26,533 nucleotides of DNA from Clostridia bacterium (GTDB lineage: Bacteria > Bacillota > Clostridia > Saccharofermentanales > UBA5734), in assembly GCA_017997315.1 (NCBI GenBank), contig JAGOFF010000007.1:1-26533 (forward strand). The letters are read 5' to 3'. Of this stretch, positions 1-7,581 are shown in pieces (position 1 is the first letter of the stretch; every line of letters begins with the position of its first letter). The notes below the pieces were generated by a model. That model saw only the letters and a list, made by a program, of their open reading frames with translations. It made no database searches and was not told where the DNA came from. A program made the position numbers and the translations under genes.

Positions 1-93
1 TACGACATCGATGAAGCGCTCGAGAGAGTCACCTACAGCCAGGACAAGTCGCTGCTCATGCTTTCCTACGAGAAGTACCGCGAGCTGGTCTGA
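1..93 (+). CDS. 3' end of an unidentified gene (partial)
   Basis: Frame 1 is open from the first base to a TGA at 91-93 and encodes a 30-residue tail that begins YDIDEALERV and ends YEKYRELV. The start lies outside the window. The YDI-EAL segment faintly recalls the C-terminus of some clostridial phosphofructokinases, but the fragment is too short to support a name. It is co-directional with yebC, 110 bases downstream, and the composition matches its neighbours. No convincing terminator separates the two, so they could be co-transcribed. Confidence 0.5.
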   Translation, partial: YDIDEALERVTYSQDKSLLMLSYEKYRELV

Positions 94-203
94 CCCCGCC
101 GGGACGGTATCCGCAGCCGCGCCGGATCCCCCTCGCATCCGGCCCGCATGCGGCCGCGCGGACCCCATGGAACACATACTGCTTTCAGGAGGAACACATC
201 CCT

Positions 204-929
204 ATGTCCGGACATTCAAAATGGAACAACATCAAACGCAAGAAAGGGGCGGCGGACGCCCAGCGCGGCGCGGTCTTCACCAAGCTCGGCCGTGAGATCC
301 AGGTCGCGGTCCGCAGCGGCGGCGCCGATCCGGAGGTCAACTCCCGGCTCAAGGACGTAATCGCCAAGGCCAAGTCCGCCAACATGCCCGGCGACAATAT
401 CCAGCGCAGCATCAAGAAGGCGGCCGGCGCGGCCGAGAGCGACAACTTCGAAGAGATCGTGTACGAAGGATACGGTCCGGCGGGCGTCGCGGTCATGGTC
501 CGCACGCTGACCGACAACCGCAACCGGACCGCGGGCGACGTGCGCCACCTGTTCGACCGGTTCGGCGGCAATATGGGCACGACCGGCTGCGTCTCGTTCC
601 AGTTCCAGGAAAAGGGCAGCATCCTCATTGAGAAGAACGACGATCTGGACGAAGAGCAGGTCATGATGGACGCACTCGAAGCCGGAGCCGAGGACTTTGC
701 GGACGAGGACGAGGTCTATGTGGTCACGACCGCGCCCGAGACCTACTACGACGTGCGGAACGCGCTCGAGAAAAAGGGATATGAGCCCGCCGACTCTTCG
801 CTGGGACCGGTTCCGGTCACCTGGGTCGAGGTCGCGGATCCCGACGCGGCGGTCAAGCTGGAAAGAATGATCGACGCGCTCGAGTCGCATGACGACGTGC
901 AGGACGTATACCACAACTGGGACAACTGA
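204..929 (+). CDS. yebC: YebC/PmpR family protein (translation/transcription regulator)
   Basis: The 241-residue product starts MSGHSKWNNIKRKKG, the signature N-terminus of the YebC/PmpR family, and has the usual full length of about 240 residues. The middle carries the conserved YEGYGPAGVAVMV and TDNRNRTAGDVRHLF segments and the region LGPVPVTWVEV typical of the third domain. Members are cytoplasmic; some act as DNA-binding regulators, and others have been linked to relief of ribosome stalling at proline stretches. The sequence does not say which role applies here. An AGGAGG at about 188-193 lies ahead of the ATG at 204 and fixes the start. The next gene begins 36 bases after the stop, which suggests a shared transcript. 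Confidence 0.95.
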   Translation: MSGHSKWNNIKRKKGAADAQRGAVFTKLGREIQVAVRSGGADPEVNSRLKDVIAKAKSANMPGDNIQRSIKKAAGAAESDNFEEIVYEGYGPAGVAVMVRTLTDNRNRTAGDVRHLFDRFGGNMGTTGCVSFQFQEKGSILIEKNDDLDEEQVMMDALEAGAEDFADEDEVYVVTTAPETYYDVRNALEKKGYEPADSSLGPVPVTWVEVADPDAAVKLERMIDALESHDDVQDVYHNWDN

Positions 930-965
930 CCCGGGCCGGCCCGGGGTCCGGCGGGGGGAGCGGCC

Positions 966-2201
966 ATGGCGCTCAAGTTTGACCGAAACCGTCGCCGCGG
1001 CGAGGAGCGCACCGGCGATCAGCTGCGCGAACTCGACGAGGCCGCGGCGGTCGTCCCTGTCCCCGAAGACCACCCTCCGGAGCGCGCGGAGCGGCCCCCC
1101 GACAAAGCGGAGAAAGCCCAGAACGACTCGCTCCTCGAGCAGCTGTCGCATGTGCATGTGTTCGCGTTCGTCGGACCGTCGGGCACCGGCAAGAGCACCC
1201 GCGCCATCAGCGTCTCCCGGCAGTACAACATCGACCACATCATCGACGACGGGCTCCTGATCAACGGGAGCCGGATCGTCTCCGGCTCCTCCGCCAAACG
1301 CGCGAACACCAAGATCGAGTCGGTCCGGCAGGCGCTGTTCGCGGATCCCACCCGCGCGGCGGTCATGCGGCGCGCGCTGTCGGCCCAGAATCCCAAGAAT
1401 CTCATGGTGCTGGGCACCTCGGACGGCATGATCTCCAAGATCTGCTCAAACCTGTGGCTTCCCCAGCCCTCCATCATCATCCGGATCGAGGATGTCAGCA
1501 CCGAGGACGAGATGCGGCAGGCCAAGGAAACCCGTGTCTCCGAGGGCATGCACACCATTCCCGTTCCCAGCATGGAGATCAAGCACGAATTCTCCGGGGT
1601 GTTTTCCGACCCGTTCAACCGGCTGCGCCGGCGCCGCGACCGCGAGCGCGGGATGGCGACCGCCGCGCCCGACTCCGAACGGACCGTGGTGCGCCCGACT
1701 TTTTCGAGCCTCGGGACCTACACCCTGTCGGACGGCGCGCTGCGCAACATGGTCGAGATCATCCTGCACAACACCCAGGGGGTCTCCAGCCTGGTCGGCT
1801 TTCAGGTGATCAAGGAGGTCTACGGCATCGTGCTGTACCTCGAGATCAGCCTGTATTACGGCTTCAACGCCCAGGAGATCCTCGCGCGCGCCCAGGAGCG
1901 CATCAGCGGGCGGATCGAGGAATATACGTCGATCAACGTTCTCGAGGTCAACATCAAGGCGCGCCGCGTCGTGCACCAGCCCAGGATCGAGATTCCGGCC
2001 GAGGCGATCCCCGAACCGGAGGTGGCGGCCGTTCGCGCGGGATCCCCGTTCGGCGGACCGGCCGCGCCCGCCGGGCCAGGGGAGGATCCCCATGCGGAAG
2101 GCGACCGGGACGCCTTCTATCCGGACACCACGGGCAGCGTCATGGCGGAACGCATCCGTCAGACGGTACAGCTTATCCGCGGCTTTTTCTCGCGTAGGTG
2201 A
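966..2201 (+). CDS. P-loop NTPase fused to a C-terminal Asp23/Gls24-like domain
   Basis: This 411-residue protein has a charged N-terminus (about 1-60), then a Walker A motif GPSGTGKST at residues 70-78. A region to about 230 follows that looks like a P-loop nucleoside triphosphatase, with IIDDGLLINGS and IIIRIEDVSTEDE as likely acidic segments. From about 255 to 336 it resembles the Asp23/Gls24 (alkaline-shock) domain: GALRNMVEIIL, VYGIVLYLEISLYYGFN, and a late IEEYTSINVLEVNIKARRV strand-helix pattern. The last 75 residues are low-complexity, rich in Pro, Ala and Gly. Asp23 proteins are tied to cell-envelope functions in Firmicutes, so an envelope-linked ATPase is an inference only. GGGGGAG at 953-960 precedes the ATG. 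The 3' end overlaps the convergent glycosylase gene by 29 bases. The P-loop is firm; the Asp23 call is by pattern. Confidence 0.75.
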   Translation: MALKFDRNRRRGEERTGDQLRELDEAAAVVPVPEDHPPERAERPPDKAEKAQNDSLLEQLSHVHVFAFVGPSGTGKSTRAISVSRQYNIDHIIDDGLLINGSRIVSGSSAKRANTKIESVRQALFADPTRAAVMRRALSAQNPKNLMVLGTSDGMISKICSNLWLPQPSIIIRIEDVSTEDEMRQAKETRVSEGMHTIPVPSMEIKHEFSGVFSDPFNRLRRRRDRERGMATAAPDSERTVVRPTFSSLGTYTLSDGALRNMVEIILHNTQGVSSLVGFQVIKEVYGIVLYLEISLYYGFNAQEILARAQERISGRIEEYTSINVLEVNIKARRVVHQPRIEIPAEAIPEPEVAAVRAGSPFGGPAAPAGPGEDPHAEGDRDAFYPDTTGSVMAERIRQTVQLIRGFFSRR

Positions 2202-3165
2202 AAAACCAGAACTGGGCGTAGCCCGCGTACGGACCGAACCGTTCCGCCGCGAAATCCATGATCGCGCGAAGCGACGCGTCCGGCCCGAGCCAGACGTCGC
2301 GCACGACCCGCGCGACCCAGGTGTCGACCGGGCAGACATCGGTACGCACCCCGCCGTACAGCAGCGCGCAGTCCGCGACCTTGTCCCCGACGCCGGGCAG
2401 GGCCTTGAGTTCCGCGCGCGCCTCGTCCGCCGGCAGGGAAGCGAGCCGGACAAGATCGGGACGATACGCGCCCGCCGCCAGCATTCCGGCGGTGCCCGCG
2501 ACATACGGGCATCGGTACCCGCCGAACGCGCGTCCGCACGCCCCGCCCGCATGTCCCTGTCCGAAACCGCATTCCCGGCCGGGGTCGGGGCACAGCCCGT
2601 CCGCGATCGCCGCGGCGGAGGGAAACGCATGCACCGGCGTGTCCCGGTCGTCCGGCAGCACCGCCGCGATGCGTTTGCCGAACCGGGCGGAGAGCGCGTC
2701 CGCGAGGTTCATGACCCGCGGAATGTTGTTGCGCGCGGAGAGGATGTAGGACAGCAGGGTCTCCTCGAATTCCTGGCGCAACAGCCGCGCCCCGCACGCG
2801 AATCCGACGGCTCCGCGCATGTAGTCGTCGGTCCGCACCCGCTCCGTGATCGGGGCATAGTCCGTGCCCAGATCGAGGTACCGGTGCCAGAACGCCCGGA
2901 AGTCATCCTCGCGCGCGTTTTCGATCACGATGTCGCGGCCGCCGCGGCCGGCACTCATTGCGGCCCGCCGTCCGCCCGCGACCCCCGCGAACCGGTCCGG
3001 ACTCTCCCGTGTCGGGGCGGGACGCCAGCGGAAACACTGTCCGCTCCCGAACGTGAGCGCGGCGTCAAAGCCGCCCGGCGACAAGTCGCCGGCATCATGG
3101 ATGCACAGGACCGGCATCCCGTCCCGGACCGAGCCGGACAGTCGGAAAGACGATGGATCGGGCAT
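2173..3165 (-). CDS. OGG1-type 8-oxoguanine DNA glycosylase / AP lyase
   Basis: The product (330 residues from this start) should remove oxidised guanine from DNA and nick the abasic site. The OGG_N region contains GQCFRWRP near residue 65. The helix-hairpin-helix GPD region reads LPGVGDKVADC, with the catalytic lysine at about 262, followed by the aspartate in CPVDTWV at about 281. The open frame extends upstream to 3249. I chose the ATG at 3165 because GGAGG sits ten bases ahead of it and homologous sequence starts there. Before the hairpin motif there is a Gly/Cys-rich stretch, about residues 196-216, where I would expect a shorter linker. The gene is convergent with the P-loop gene and diverges from the DUF6062 gene. 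Confidence 0.9.
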   Translation of the reverse strand: MPDPSSFRLSGSVRDGMPVLCIHDAGDLSPGGFDAALTFGSGQCFRWRPAPTRESPDRFAGVAGGRRAAMSAGRGGRDIVIENAREDDFRAFWHRYLDLGTDYAPITERVRTDDYMRGAVGFACGARLLRQEFEETLLSYILSARNNIPRVMNLADALSARFGKRIAAVLPDDRDTPVHAFPSAAAIADGLCPDPGRECGFGQGHAGGACGRAFGGYRCPYVAGTAGMLAAGAYRPDLVRLASLPADEARAELKALPGVGDKVADCALLYGGVRTDVCPVDTWVARVVRDVWLGPDASLRAIMDFAAERFGPYAGYAQFWFFTYARKSRG

Positions 3166-3224
3166 GGCTTCTCTTCCTCCCGTTTTTCCCATCATACCCG
3201 TTTGCGCGGGCCGCGTCGGTAACA

Positions 3225-3233
3225 TGATATAAT
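3225..3233 (+). promoter_or_regulatory. Extended -10 promoter for the 3288-5017 operon
   Basis: The sequence TG-A-TATAAT is a perfect extended -10 element, with TATAAT at 3228-3233. No good -35 is visible at 16-18 bases, which is acceptable for extended -10 promoters. Transcription from about 3240 would leave a leader of about 48 bases before the ATG at 3288. Confidence 0.6.
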
Positions 3234-3287
3234 GACGGACGTGAATCATGCAGATGATCCCGAGCCCCCCGGAAAGGCCTTTCTCCC

Positions 3288-4055
3288 ATGAAGGAAAAAA
3301 TCTACACCATCCCCGTCAACGACGCTTTTCGCCGCAACGACCGGGACTGTCCTTTGTGCGTCCTTCGGGAGGGTCTCGAAACGCAGCTGCTGGACTACTA
3401 TCTCGGCCCGTCGCTGATGGAGCCGGACGTCCGGGTTTCGACGAACGAGCGCGGATTCTGCCGGACGCACGCGAACGCGCTGCATGCGCGCGAGAACAAC
3501 CGGCTCGGGCTTGGGCTCATGCTCCACACCCGGCTGACGCGGGTGACGGGATCGGTCGGCGACGCGCTGCGCAAGGCGGGCGGGGACGCGCGCCGGGGAT
3601 GGACCGGACGCCGGAAAGACTGGCGGGACGCACTCCGCGCCGCCGCGGCCGGAGTCCGTGCGGAGACGGAGTCCTGCATCGTCTGTGACCGGCTGGCCGA
3701 CACGATGGCCCGCTATCTCGACGTGACCTGCTGGCTGTATGCCGGGGACGATGCGTTCCGTGCGGTGTTCCGCGGGACGCACCACTTCTGCGTGCCGCAC
3801 CTCGCGGACCTGCTCGACGCGGCCGCGTCCCACCTCGGGCAGGCGGACGCCGATGCGATGCTTGGGGACCTGCGCACCGTCGCGGCCCGCTCGCTGGGCG
3901 AGATGGAGCACGACATCGAGTGGTTCACGCTCAAATTCGACTACCGCAACAACGATAAACCGTGGGGCAACAGCAAGGACGCGGTGATCCGGGCCATCCG
4001 GACACTCGCGGGAGGGACTTCCCCGGATGCGCGGGAGAAAAACGATGCGCACTGA
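3288..4055 (+). CDS. DUF6062 family protein with paired CxxC/CxxH motifs
   Basis: This 255-residue cytoplasmic protein matches the DUF6062 family as I recall it, whose function is unknown. It begins MKEKIYTIPVNDAF, followed by CPLC at 21-24 and FCRTH at 57-61. A second pair follows: CIVC at 130-133 and FCVPH at 167-171. Each half thus has a CxxC followed some 35 residues later by CxxH, which suggests two metal-binding (possibly zinc) sites from an internal duplication. The rest looks helical. AAGGCC and a poor purine stretch precede the ATG at 3288; the promoter at 3225 supports this start. The stop overlaps the start of bioY by 11 bases, so the two are translationally linked. Confidence 0.85.
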   Translation: MKEKIYTIPVNDAFRRNDRDCPLCVLREGLETQLLDYYLGPSLMEPDVRVSTNERGFCRTHANALHARENNRLGLGLMLHTRLTRVTGSVGDALRKAGGDARRGWTGRRKDWRDALRAAAAGVRAETESCIVCDRLADTMARYLDVTCWLYAGDDAFRAVFRGTHHFCVPHLADLLDAAASHLGQADADAMLGDLRTVAARSLGEMEHDIEWFTLKFDYRNNDKPWGNSKDAVIRAIRTLAGGTSPDAREKNDAH

Positions 4056-4635
4056 CAGCCGCCGGGTGTACCGGATGACCCTCGTATCGCTGTTCACCGC
4101 GCTGACCATCGTCGGCGCGTCCATCCAGATCCCGTTGCCGTTCACACCGGTGCCGGTCACGCTGCAGACTCTGTTCGTGCTGCTGTCCGGCATGCTGCTC
4201 GGTGCGGGCGGCGGCGTGGCGTCGCAGGCGCTGTTCCTCGCGATGGGACTGGTTTTCCCGGTCTATGCCAGCCGCCAGGTCGGGCTGGCTGCCGTCACCC
4301 ACCCCTCGTTCGGGTTTGTCGCGGGATTCGTGCTGGCGGCGCTGGTCACCGGCCTTCTCATGCGCCGGATCGGGCGCCCGACGAGCGTCCGGCTGTTCGC
4401 CGTCGCCCTGGCCGGATCCCTGGCGGTGTACGCCGCCGGGCTTTTCCACGTGCTTTTTACGCTTCGATGGATCAACGGCACCGGCTGGGCATTCGGCAAG
4501 GCCCTGTCGGTGCTCCTGCTGCCGTATCTGCCGGGCGACCTGCTCAAGTGCGCTGCAGCCGCACTGGCCGCTCCGCCCGTCCTCCGCGCGATCGGAGGCC
4601 GGGGTTTGCCGACGGGAGGGAAGAACCATGCATGA
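4045..4635 (+). CDS. bioY: BioY biotin transporter, substrate-binding membrane subunit
   Basis: The 196-residue membrane protein is the S-component of an ECF-type biotin importer. Diagnostic features are the opening YRMTLVSLFTALTIVGA, the segment PLPFTPVPVTLQTLFVLLSG, and several hydrophobic helices ending in LLPYLPGDLLKCAAAALAA. No ECF ATPase or T-component is next to it, so it either uses shared EcfAAT modules encoded elsewhere or acts alone, as some BioY proteins can. The frame could start at 4027, but GGGAG at 4033-4037 favours the ATG at 4045. The stop at 4633-4635 lies inside the next gene, an 8-base overlap. No biotin operator was recognised upstream. Confidence 0.92.
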   Translation: MRTDSRRVYRMTLVSLFTALTIVGASIQIPLPFTPVPVTLQTLFVLLSGMLLGAGGGVASQALFLAMGLVFPVYASRQVGLAAVTHPSFGFVAGFVLAALVTGLLMRRIGRPTSVRLFAVALAGSLAVYAAGLFHVLFTLRWINGTGWAFGKALSVLLLPYLPGDLLKCAAAALAAPPVLRAIGGRGLPTGGKNHA

Positions 4636-5017
4636 ACTGGTCCTGCCGGAGGAGTACCTTCTGCTGGACGGCGACACCGCCGGACACCGCGTGGTGCTGA
4701 TCGGTTCGGAAACGCTGGGCGACGGCGACGACACGCTCGGACGACACCTTATGCTCGCCTTTGTCGGCGAGCTGGCGTCCGCCCCGATGCTGCCCAACGC
4801 GATCATCCTGTACAACGGCGGCGTACGGTTCGCCGCCCCGGATTCGCCGGCGATCGACGACCTCTGCACGCTCGAACGGCACGGTATCGACCTGCTGGTC
4901 TGCGCGGAGAGCCTCGCGCACCATGAAATCCAGCCTCCGCTGCGTGCCGGCCGCCCTGCTTCGCTGGCGGAAATCACGGACTGCCTGATGAAGGCGACGG
5001 TGGTCATCCGCCCGTAA
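4628..5017 (+). CDS. DsrE/YedF-type sulfurtransferase-like protein (stand-alone domain)
   Basis: The 129-residue product resembles the C-terminal half of the YedF proteins of selenium metabolism. It has VLIGSETLGDGDDTLGRHLM, then a strand ending LPNAIILYNGGVRF, then the HGIDLLVCAESL segment, and it closes with MKATVVIRP. The N-terminal TusA-like (SirA) domain usual in YedF is absent. In the CGTCL position of many relatives only one cysteine remains (VCAESL), so persulfide chemistry there would rest on a single Cys. The ATG at 4628 has GGGAGGGAAG just upstream and overlaps bioY, giving a coupled operon. Biotin synthesis needs sulfur insertion, so the pairing with bioY is suggestive, but no role is shown by the sequence. 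Confidence 0.8.
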   Translation: MHELVLPEEYLLLDGDTAGHRVVLIGSETLGDGDDTLGRHLMLAFVGELASAPMLPNAIILYNGGVRFAAPDSPAIDDLCTLERHGIDLLVCAESLAHHEIQPPLRAGRPASLAEITDCLMKATVVIRP

Positions 5018-5050
5018 CCGGTGCGCCTGTCATGGGCTTCCGCAGCGGTT

Positions 5051-5056
5051 TATAAT
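5051..5056 (+). promoter_or_regulatory. Candidate -10 box upstream of the DUF4153 gene
   Basis: A perfect TATAAT lies 88 bases before the ATG at 5144 and 34 bases after the previous stop. No recognisable -35 hexamer sits 16-18 bases upstream, so strength is uncertain. Confidence 0.4.
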
Positions 5057-5143
5057 AGAGGGGAACCCAGCCGTCCGCCCCGTCCGTCCGGGCGACAAGG
5101 CCGCCCCGCCGGTACGGTGCCCGTCCGCAAGGAGGGTCCGCCG

Positions 5144-6961
5144 ATGAACCGTTTCGTCCGATCCGTCGTCCGCGTCGTCACGGGAGGGGCCAAGGCGTTC
5201 TTCCGATACCCCGCGTCCATGTTTTACGCGCTTGTCCTCGCGGCTGCCGCCTCCGTCCGCATCGCGGCGGAGCCCGCCGCGGATTTTGAAAAGCTGCTCG
5301 TCAGCATCCAGACGGCCGCCGTGCTCGGTGTTTTCCTCGGCATGACCGCGACCGCGCACGCGGTCTCCGGGTACCATCGCCGCCGGGCGTTTGTGCTGGT
5401 CAACCTCGGCGCGGCCCTGATCGCCGCCGGGGTCGCCGCGTATCTGTACCTCGCCCCCGGCGACCTGCCGCCGATCACGGGGATGCGGGTGTATGCGGGC
5501 GCCGCGGTTTCGCTGCTGCTTTTCCTGCTCATCCTCTCGAGGCGCGACCAGCCGGTCGACTACAGCGACGTGGCGTTCATCTCGCTGCGCTCGTTCTTCA
5601 TCGCGGCCATCTACACGCTGGTCCTGCTGGGCGGCCTCAACTTCATCGCGTTCGCGATCAAGTCCCTGATCGTCGAGACCATGAGCGACGACGTCTACGC
5701 GCACGTCTCGGTCTGGTCGGCCTTCGCGGGGTACTCGTTCTTCCTTGGATACCTCCCGGACTTCACCCCCGAGGATCCGGAAGACCGGTTGGAATCCGTC
5801 CGCCGCCATCCGGTGTTCATCGAGATCCTGCTGGCCTACGTGGTCATCCCGCTGATCACCGTCATGACCCTCGTCCTCCTGATCTGGGCGGGCCGGATCC
5901 TGGTGCTGGGCGAACTCCCCGAGTTCGGCCAGATCGCGGCGATCTTTTCCTCCTACGCGGTCGTCGGCATCGCGGTGACGATTCTCACGGACCATTACAC
6001 CCAGGCCACCGCGGTCTGGTTCCGCCGGCTGTTCCCGCCCGCGGCCGTCCTGTTCCTCGCGTTCGAGGGGTATGCCATCTATGACCGGATCACCGCAGGC
6101 GGACTCAAGACGACGGAGTACCTCGTCATCCTGATCGCGCTGTATGCGCTCCTCGGAGCGGTCGCGCTGATGCTGCGTCCGGTGGAGCGCCATCGGTACA
6201 CCGGATGGATCGCGGCCTTCCTGATCGCAGTCGCGGTCCTTCCGGCCGTCGGATACGTCGACCTGCCCGCCTGGACCCAGGGAAACCGGCTGACCTCGGT
6301 TCTCAACCGGAACAGCATGCTCGCGGGCAGCGAGATCCGCAAAGCCCCCGCCGCGATCACCATGGAGGACAAGGAGATCATCACGGACGCGGTGGATTTC
6401 CTGTACTACGAAGGGGAGGACGGGCCTCGACCCTCCTGGCTCTCCGCGTCATTGACGGAGTTCGGGAATTTCCAGCGCGTGTTCGGATTCGCCCCGACCT
6501 ACCCGGGAACCGGCCCGATCGAACAACCCGAGACCCGCTACCTGTTTCTGCAGCTCCCGACAGGCTCGATCGATCCGGCCGGGTACGGCCGTGCGATCTC
6601 GGTCGGCGAACTGTGGGGAGATCCCGAACCGATCGCTGTGGAGGGCAAACAGGGGGACTACACCATCTCGTTGTCCGGCTTTACGCGCAACGGCGATCCG
6701 GCGGTCGTCGTCCGGCGGGGGGGAAGCACGGTGATCGAGCCCGACCTCACGGAATGGCTCCAGGCTCTCGCGCTCAAGTACAAGGATTACTCGGACGGAA
6801 AAACCCCGGGGACCGTGCTGTTCGACGATCTGGTGTTCCGGACCGAGTCGGGAGGAGTCCGGCTGATGATCGTGTTCCGGTCCATCGAGGCGGTGATCGA
6901 CTCCGCCGGTGTATCCGGCGACTACTTCCTGACCGTCTCCGCGATCTACTTCGGCGACTGA
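5144..6961 (+). CDS. DUF4153 domain membrane protein
   Basis: This 605-residue protein has a membrane-embedded N-terminal two thirds and a soluble C-terminal third. Hydrophobic segments begin at about residues 22 (FYALVLAAAASV), 59, 88, 116, 152, 240, 280, 320, 350 and 380. The C-terminal part, from about 405, is hydrophilic, carries YFGD at the very end, and is probably exposed on one face of the membrane. The layout and the opening AFFRYPASMFYAL agree with the DUF4153 family, whose function is unknown. The frame is open from 5021, but AAGGAGGG just before 5144 marks the ATG start. It appears to be transcribed alone. Confidence 0.75.
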   Translation: MNRFVRSVVRVVTGGAKAFFRYPASMFYALVLAAAASVRIAAEPAADFEKLLVSIQTAAVLGVFLGMTATAHAVSGYHRRRAFVLVNLGAALIAAGVAAYLYLAPGDLPPITGMRVYAGAAVSLLLFLLILSRRDQPVDYSDVAFISLRSFFIAAIYTLVLLGGLNFIAFAIKSLIVETMSDDVYAHVSVWSAFAGYSFFLGYLPDFTPEDPEDRLESVRRHPVFIEILLAYVVIPLITVMTLVLLIWAGRILVLGELPEFGQIAAIFSSYAVVGIAVTILTDHYTQATAVWFRRLFPPAAVLFLAFEGYAIYDRITAGGLKTTEYLVILIALYALLGAVALMLRPVERHRYTGWIAAFLIAVAVLPAVGYVDLPAWTQGNRLTSVLNRNSMLAGSEIRKAPAAITMEDKEIITDAVDFLYYEGEDGPRPSWLSASLTEFGNFQRVFGFAPTYPGTGPIEQPETRYLFLQLPTGSIDPAGYGRAISVGELWGDPEPIAVEGKQGDYTISLSGFTRNGDPAVVVRRGGSTVIEPDLTEWLQALALKYKDYSDGKTPGTVLFDDLVFRTESGGVRLMIVFRSIEAVIDSAGVSGDYFLTVSAIYFGD

Positions 6962-6992
6962 CACAAACCCGCTGACGCAACAAAGTGACCGC

Positions 6993-7038
6993 TCTGGTTA
7001 ATGCACCAGATCGAGCGCCTCTGGTTAAGGTGCCAGAG
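6993..7038. promoter_or_regulatory. Two tandem dyads upstream of the 7164 gene
   Basis: TCTGGT-6-ACCAGA (6993-7010) and CTCTGG-8-CCAGAG (7019-7038) are perfect inverted repeats. They share the string TCTGGTTAA at a 27-base period. No T tract follows either one, so they are not good terminators. They lie upstream of the -35 box at 7051, where activator or repressor sites are often found. The binding protein is unknown. Confidence 0.45.
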
Positions 7039-7050
7039 CGTCGCTTTGGC

Positions 7051-7078
7051 TTGAAAAACGGGTGCAACGGGGTATAAT
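7051..7078 (+). promoter_or_regulatory. Sigma-A-type promoter of the 7164 gene
   Basis: TTGAAA at 7051-7056 and TATAAT at 7073-7078 are separated by 16 bases. Transcription would start near 7085, giving a leader of about 79 bases before the ATG. Confidence 0.7.
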
Positions 7079-7084
7079 TAAGTC

Positions 7085-7160
7085 TTGCCGACTCAAGCTG
7101 AAATCACTTCGGTGAGGACACTTTGCCGCTTTGGCAACCTGTCCGCCGCCCGATCGGAAA
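7085..7160 (+). promoter_or_regulatory. Hairpin-rich 5' leader, possible RNA regulator
   Basis: Two adjacent hairpins are visible. The first is TCAC-TTCG-GTGA at 7104-7115, with a stable UUCG loop. The second has an outer stem GGACA/TGTCC (7116-7120 with 7140-7144) and an inner stem TTGCC/GGCAA (7123-7127 with 7133-7137). The two helices abut and could stack. The sequence does not match the consensus of any riboswitch I could recall (TPP, SAM, preQ1, THF, ZTP, fluoride, c-di-GMP). The downstream gene has a poor Shine-Dalgarno sequence, which leaves room for translational control. Confidence 0.35.
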
Positions 7161-7163
7161 ACC

Positions 7164-7547
7164 ATGGCGACCTACGATCAAATCCACGGAATCGAGACCG
7201 AATTGTGCCGTTACCGCAAGGGAAGCCTGGCGGTATGCATCGACATGGACCGCGGCCTGATCGTCTGGAAGGACAGCAACCACTGGGTCAACGACTTCAC
7301 CCGCTCCCTGGACCTCGACACCGTACAGACGATCCGCGAAAAACTCGCGGAGACCGGCATTCTCAAGTGGCGGACCAGCTACGAGTCCGAGGAAGCCGCG
7401 GCCCCCTCCCGAAAGTGTACCTGGTCGCTGGTCATCAAGACGCCCGAGCGCAATCTGAAACGTCACGGCGTCGACCGTTTCCCCCCGCAGTGGGATTCCT
7501 TCCGCGCCCTCATCGAAGACATCTCCCGAACCTCGTTCGATCTGTAA
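7164..7547 (+). CDS. Small protein of unknown function
   Basis: The 127-residue product is soluble and mixed alpha/beta in pattern, with no membrane segment or signal peptide. It has a run ending VCIDMDRGLIVWKDSNHW, then charged helices, then KCTWSLVIKTPERNLKRHG and a C-terminal WDSFRALIEDISR helix. I do not recognise a family. Codon use matches that of the neighbours, and a clear promoter, a structured leader and a terminator surround it, so it is very likely a real gene. Upstream sequence is only GGAAAACC before the ATG, a weak ribosome site. A TTG at 7131 in the same frame is a less likely start because it lies inside the leader hairpin. Confidence 0.7.
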   Translation: MATYDQIHGIETELCRYRKGSLAVCIDMDRGLIVWKDSNHWVNDFTRSLDLDTVQTIREKLAETGILKWRTSYESEEAAAPSRKCTWSLVIKTPERNLKRHGVDRFPPQWDSFRALIEDISRTSFDL

Positions 7548-7581
7548 CGGTTCCGTCGAATCGACCGACACCCTGCATGCG

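Noticed and set aside
216..1238. Long open frame opposite yebC (340 codons)
   Set aside because: It is antisense to a well-identified gene. GC-rich DNA produces long shadow frames, and the translation is rich in Arg, Val and Asp without any motif.
5021..5143. Upstream extension of the DUF4153 protein from a GTG at 5021
   Set aside because: It crosses the TATAAT box and encodes a Pro/Arg-rich stretch; AAGGAGGG directly before 5144 marks the real start.
7085..7160. A known riboswitch class
   Set aside because: I compared it by eye with TPP, SAM, preQ1, THF, ZTP, fluoride and cyclic di-GMP consensus elements and found no match to conserved core bases.
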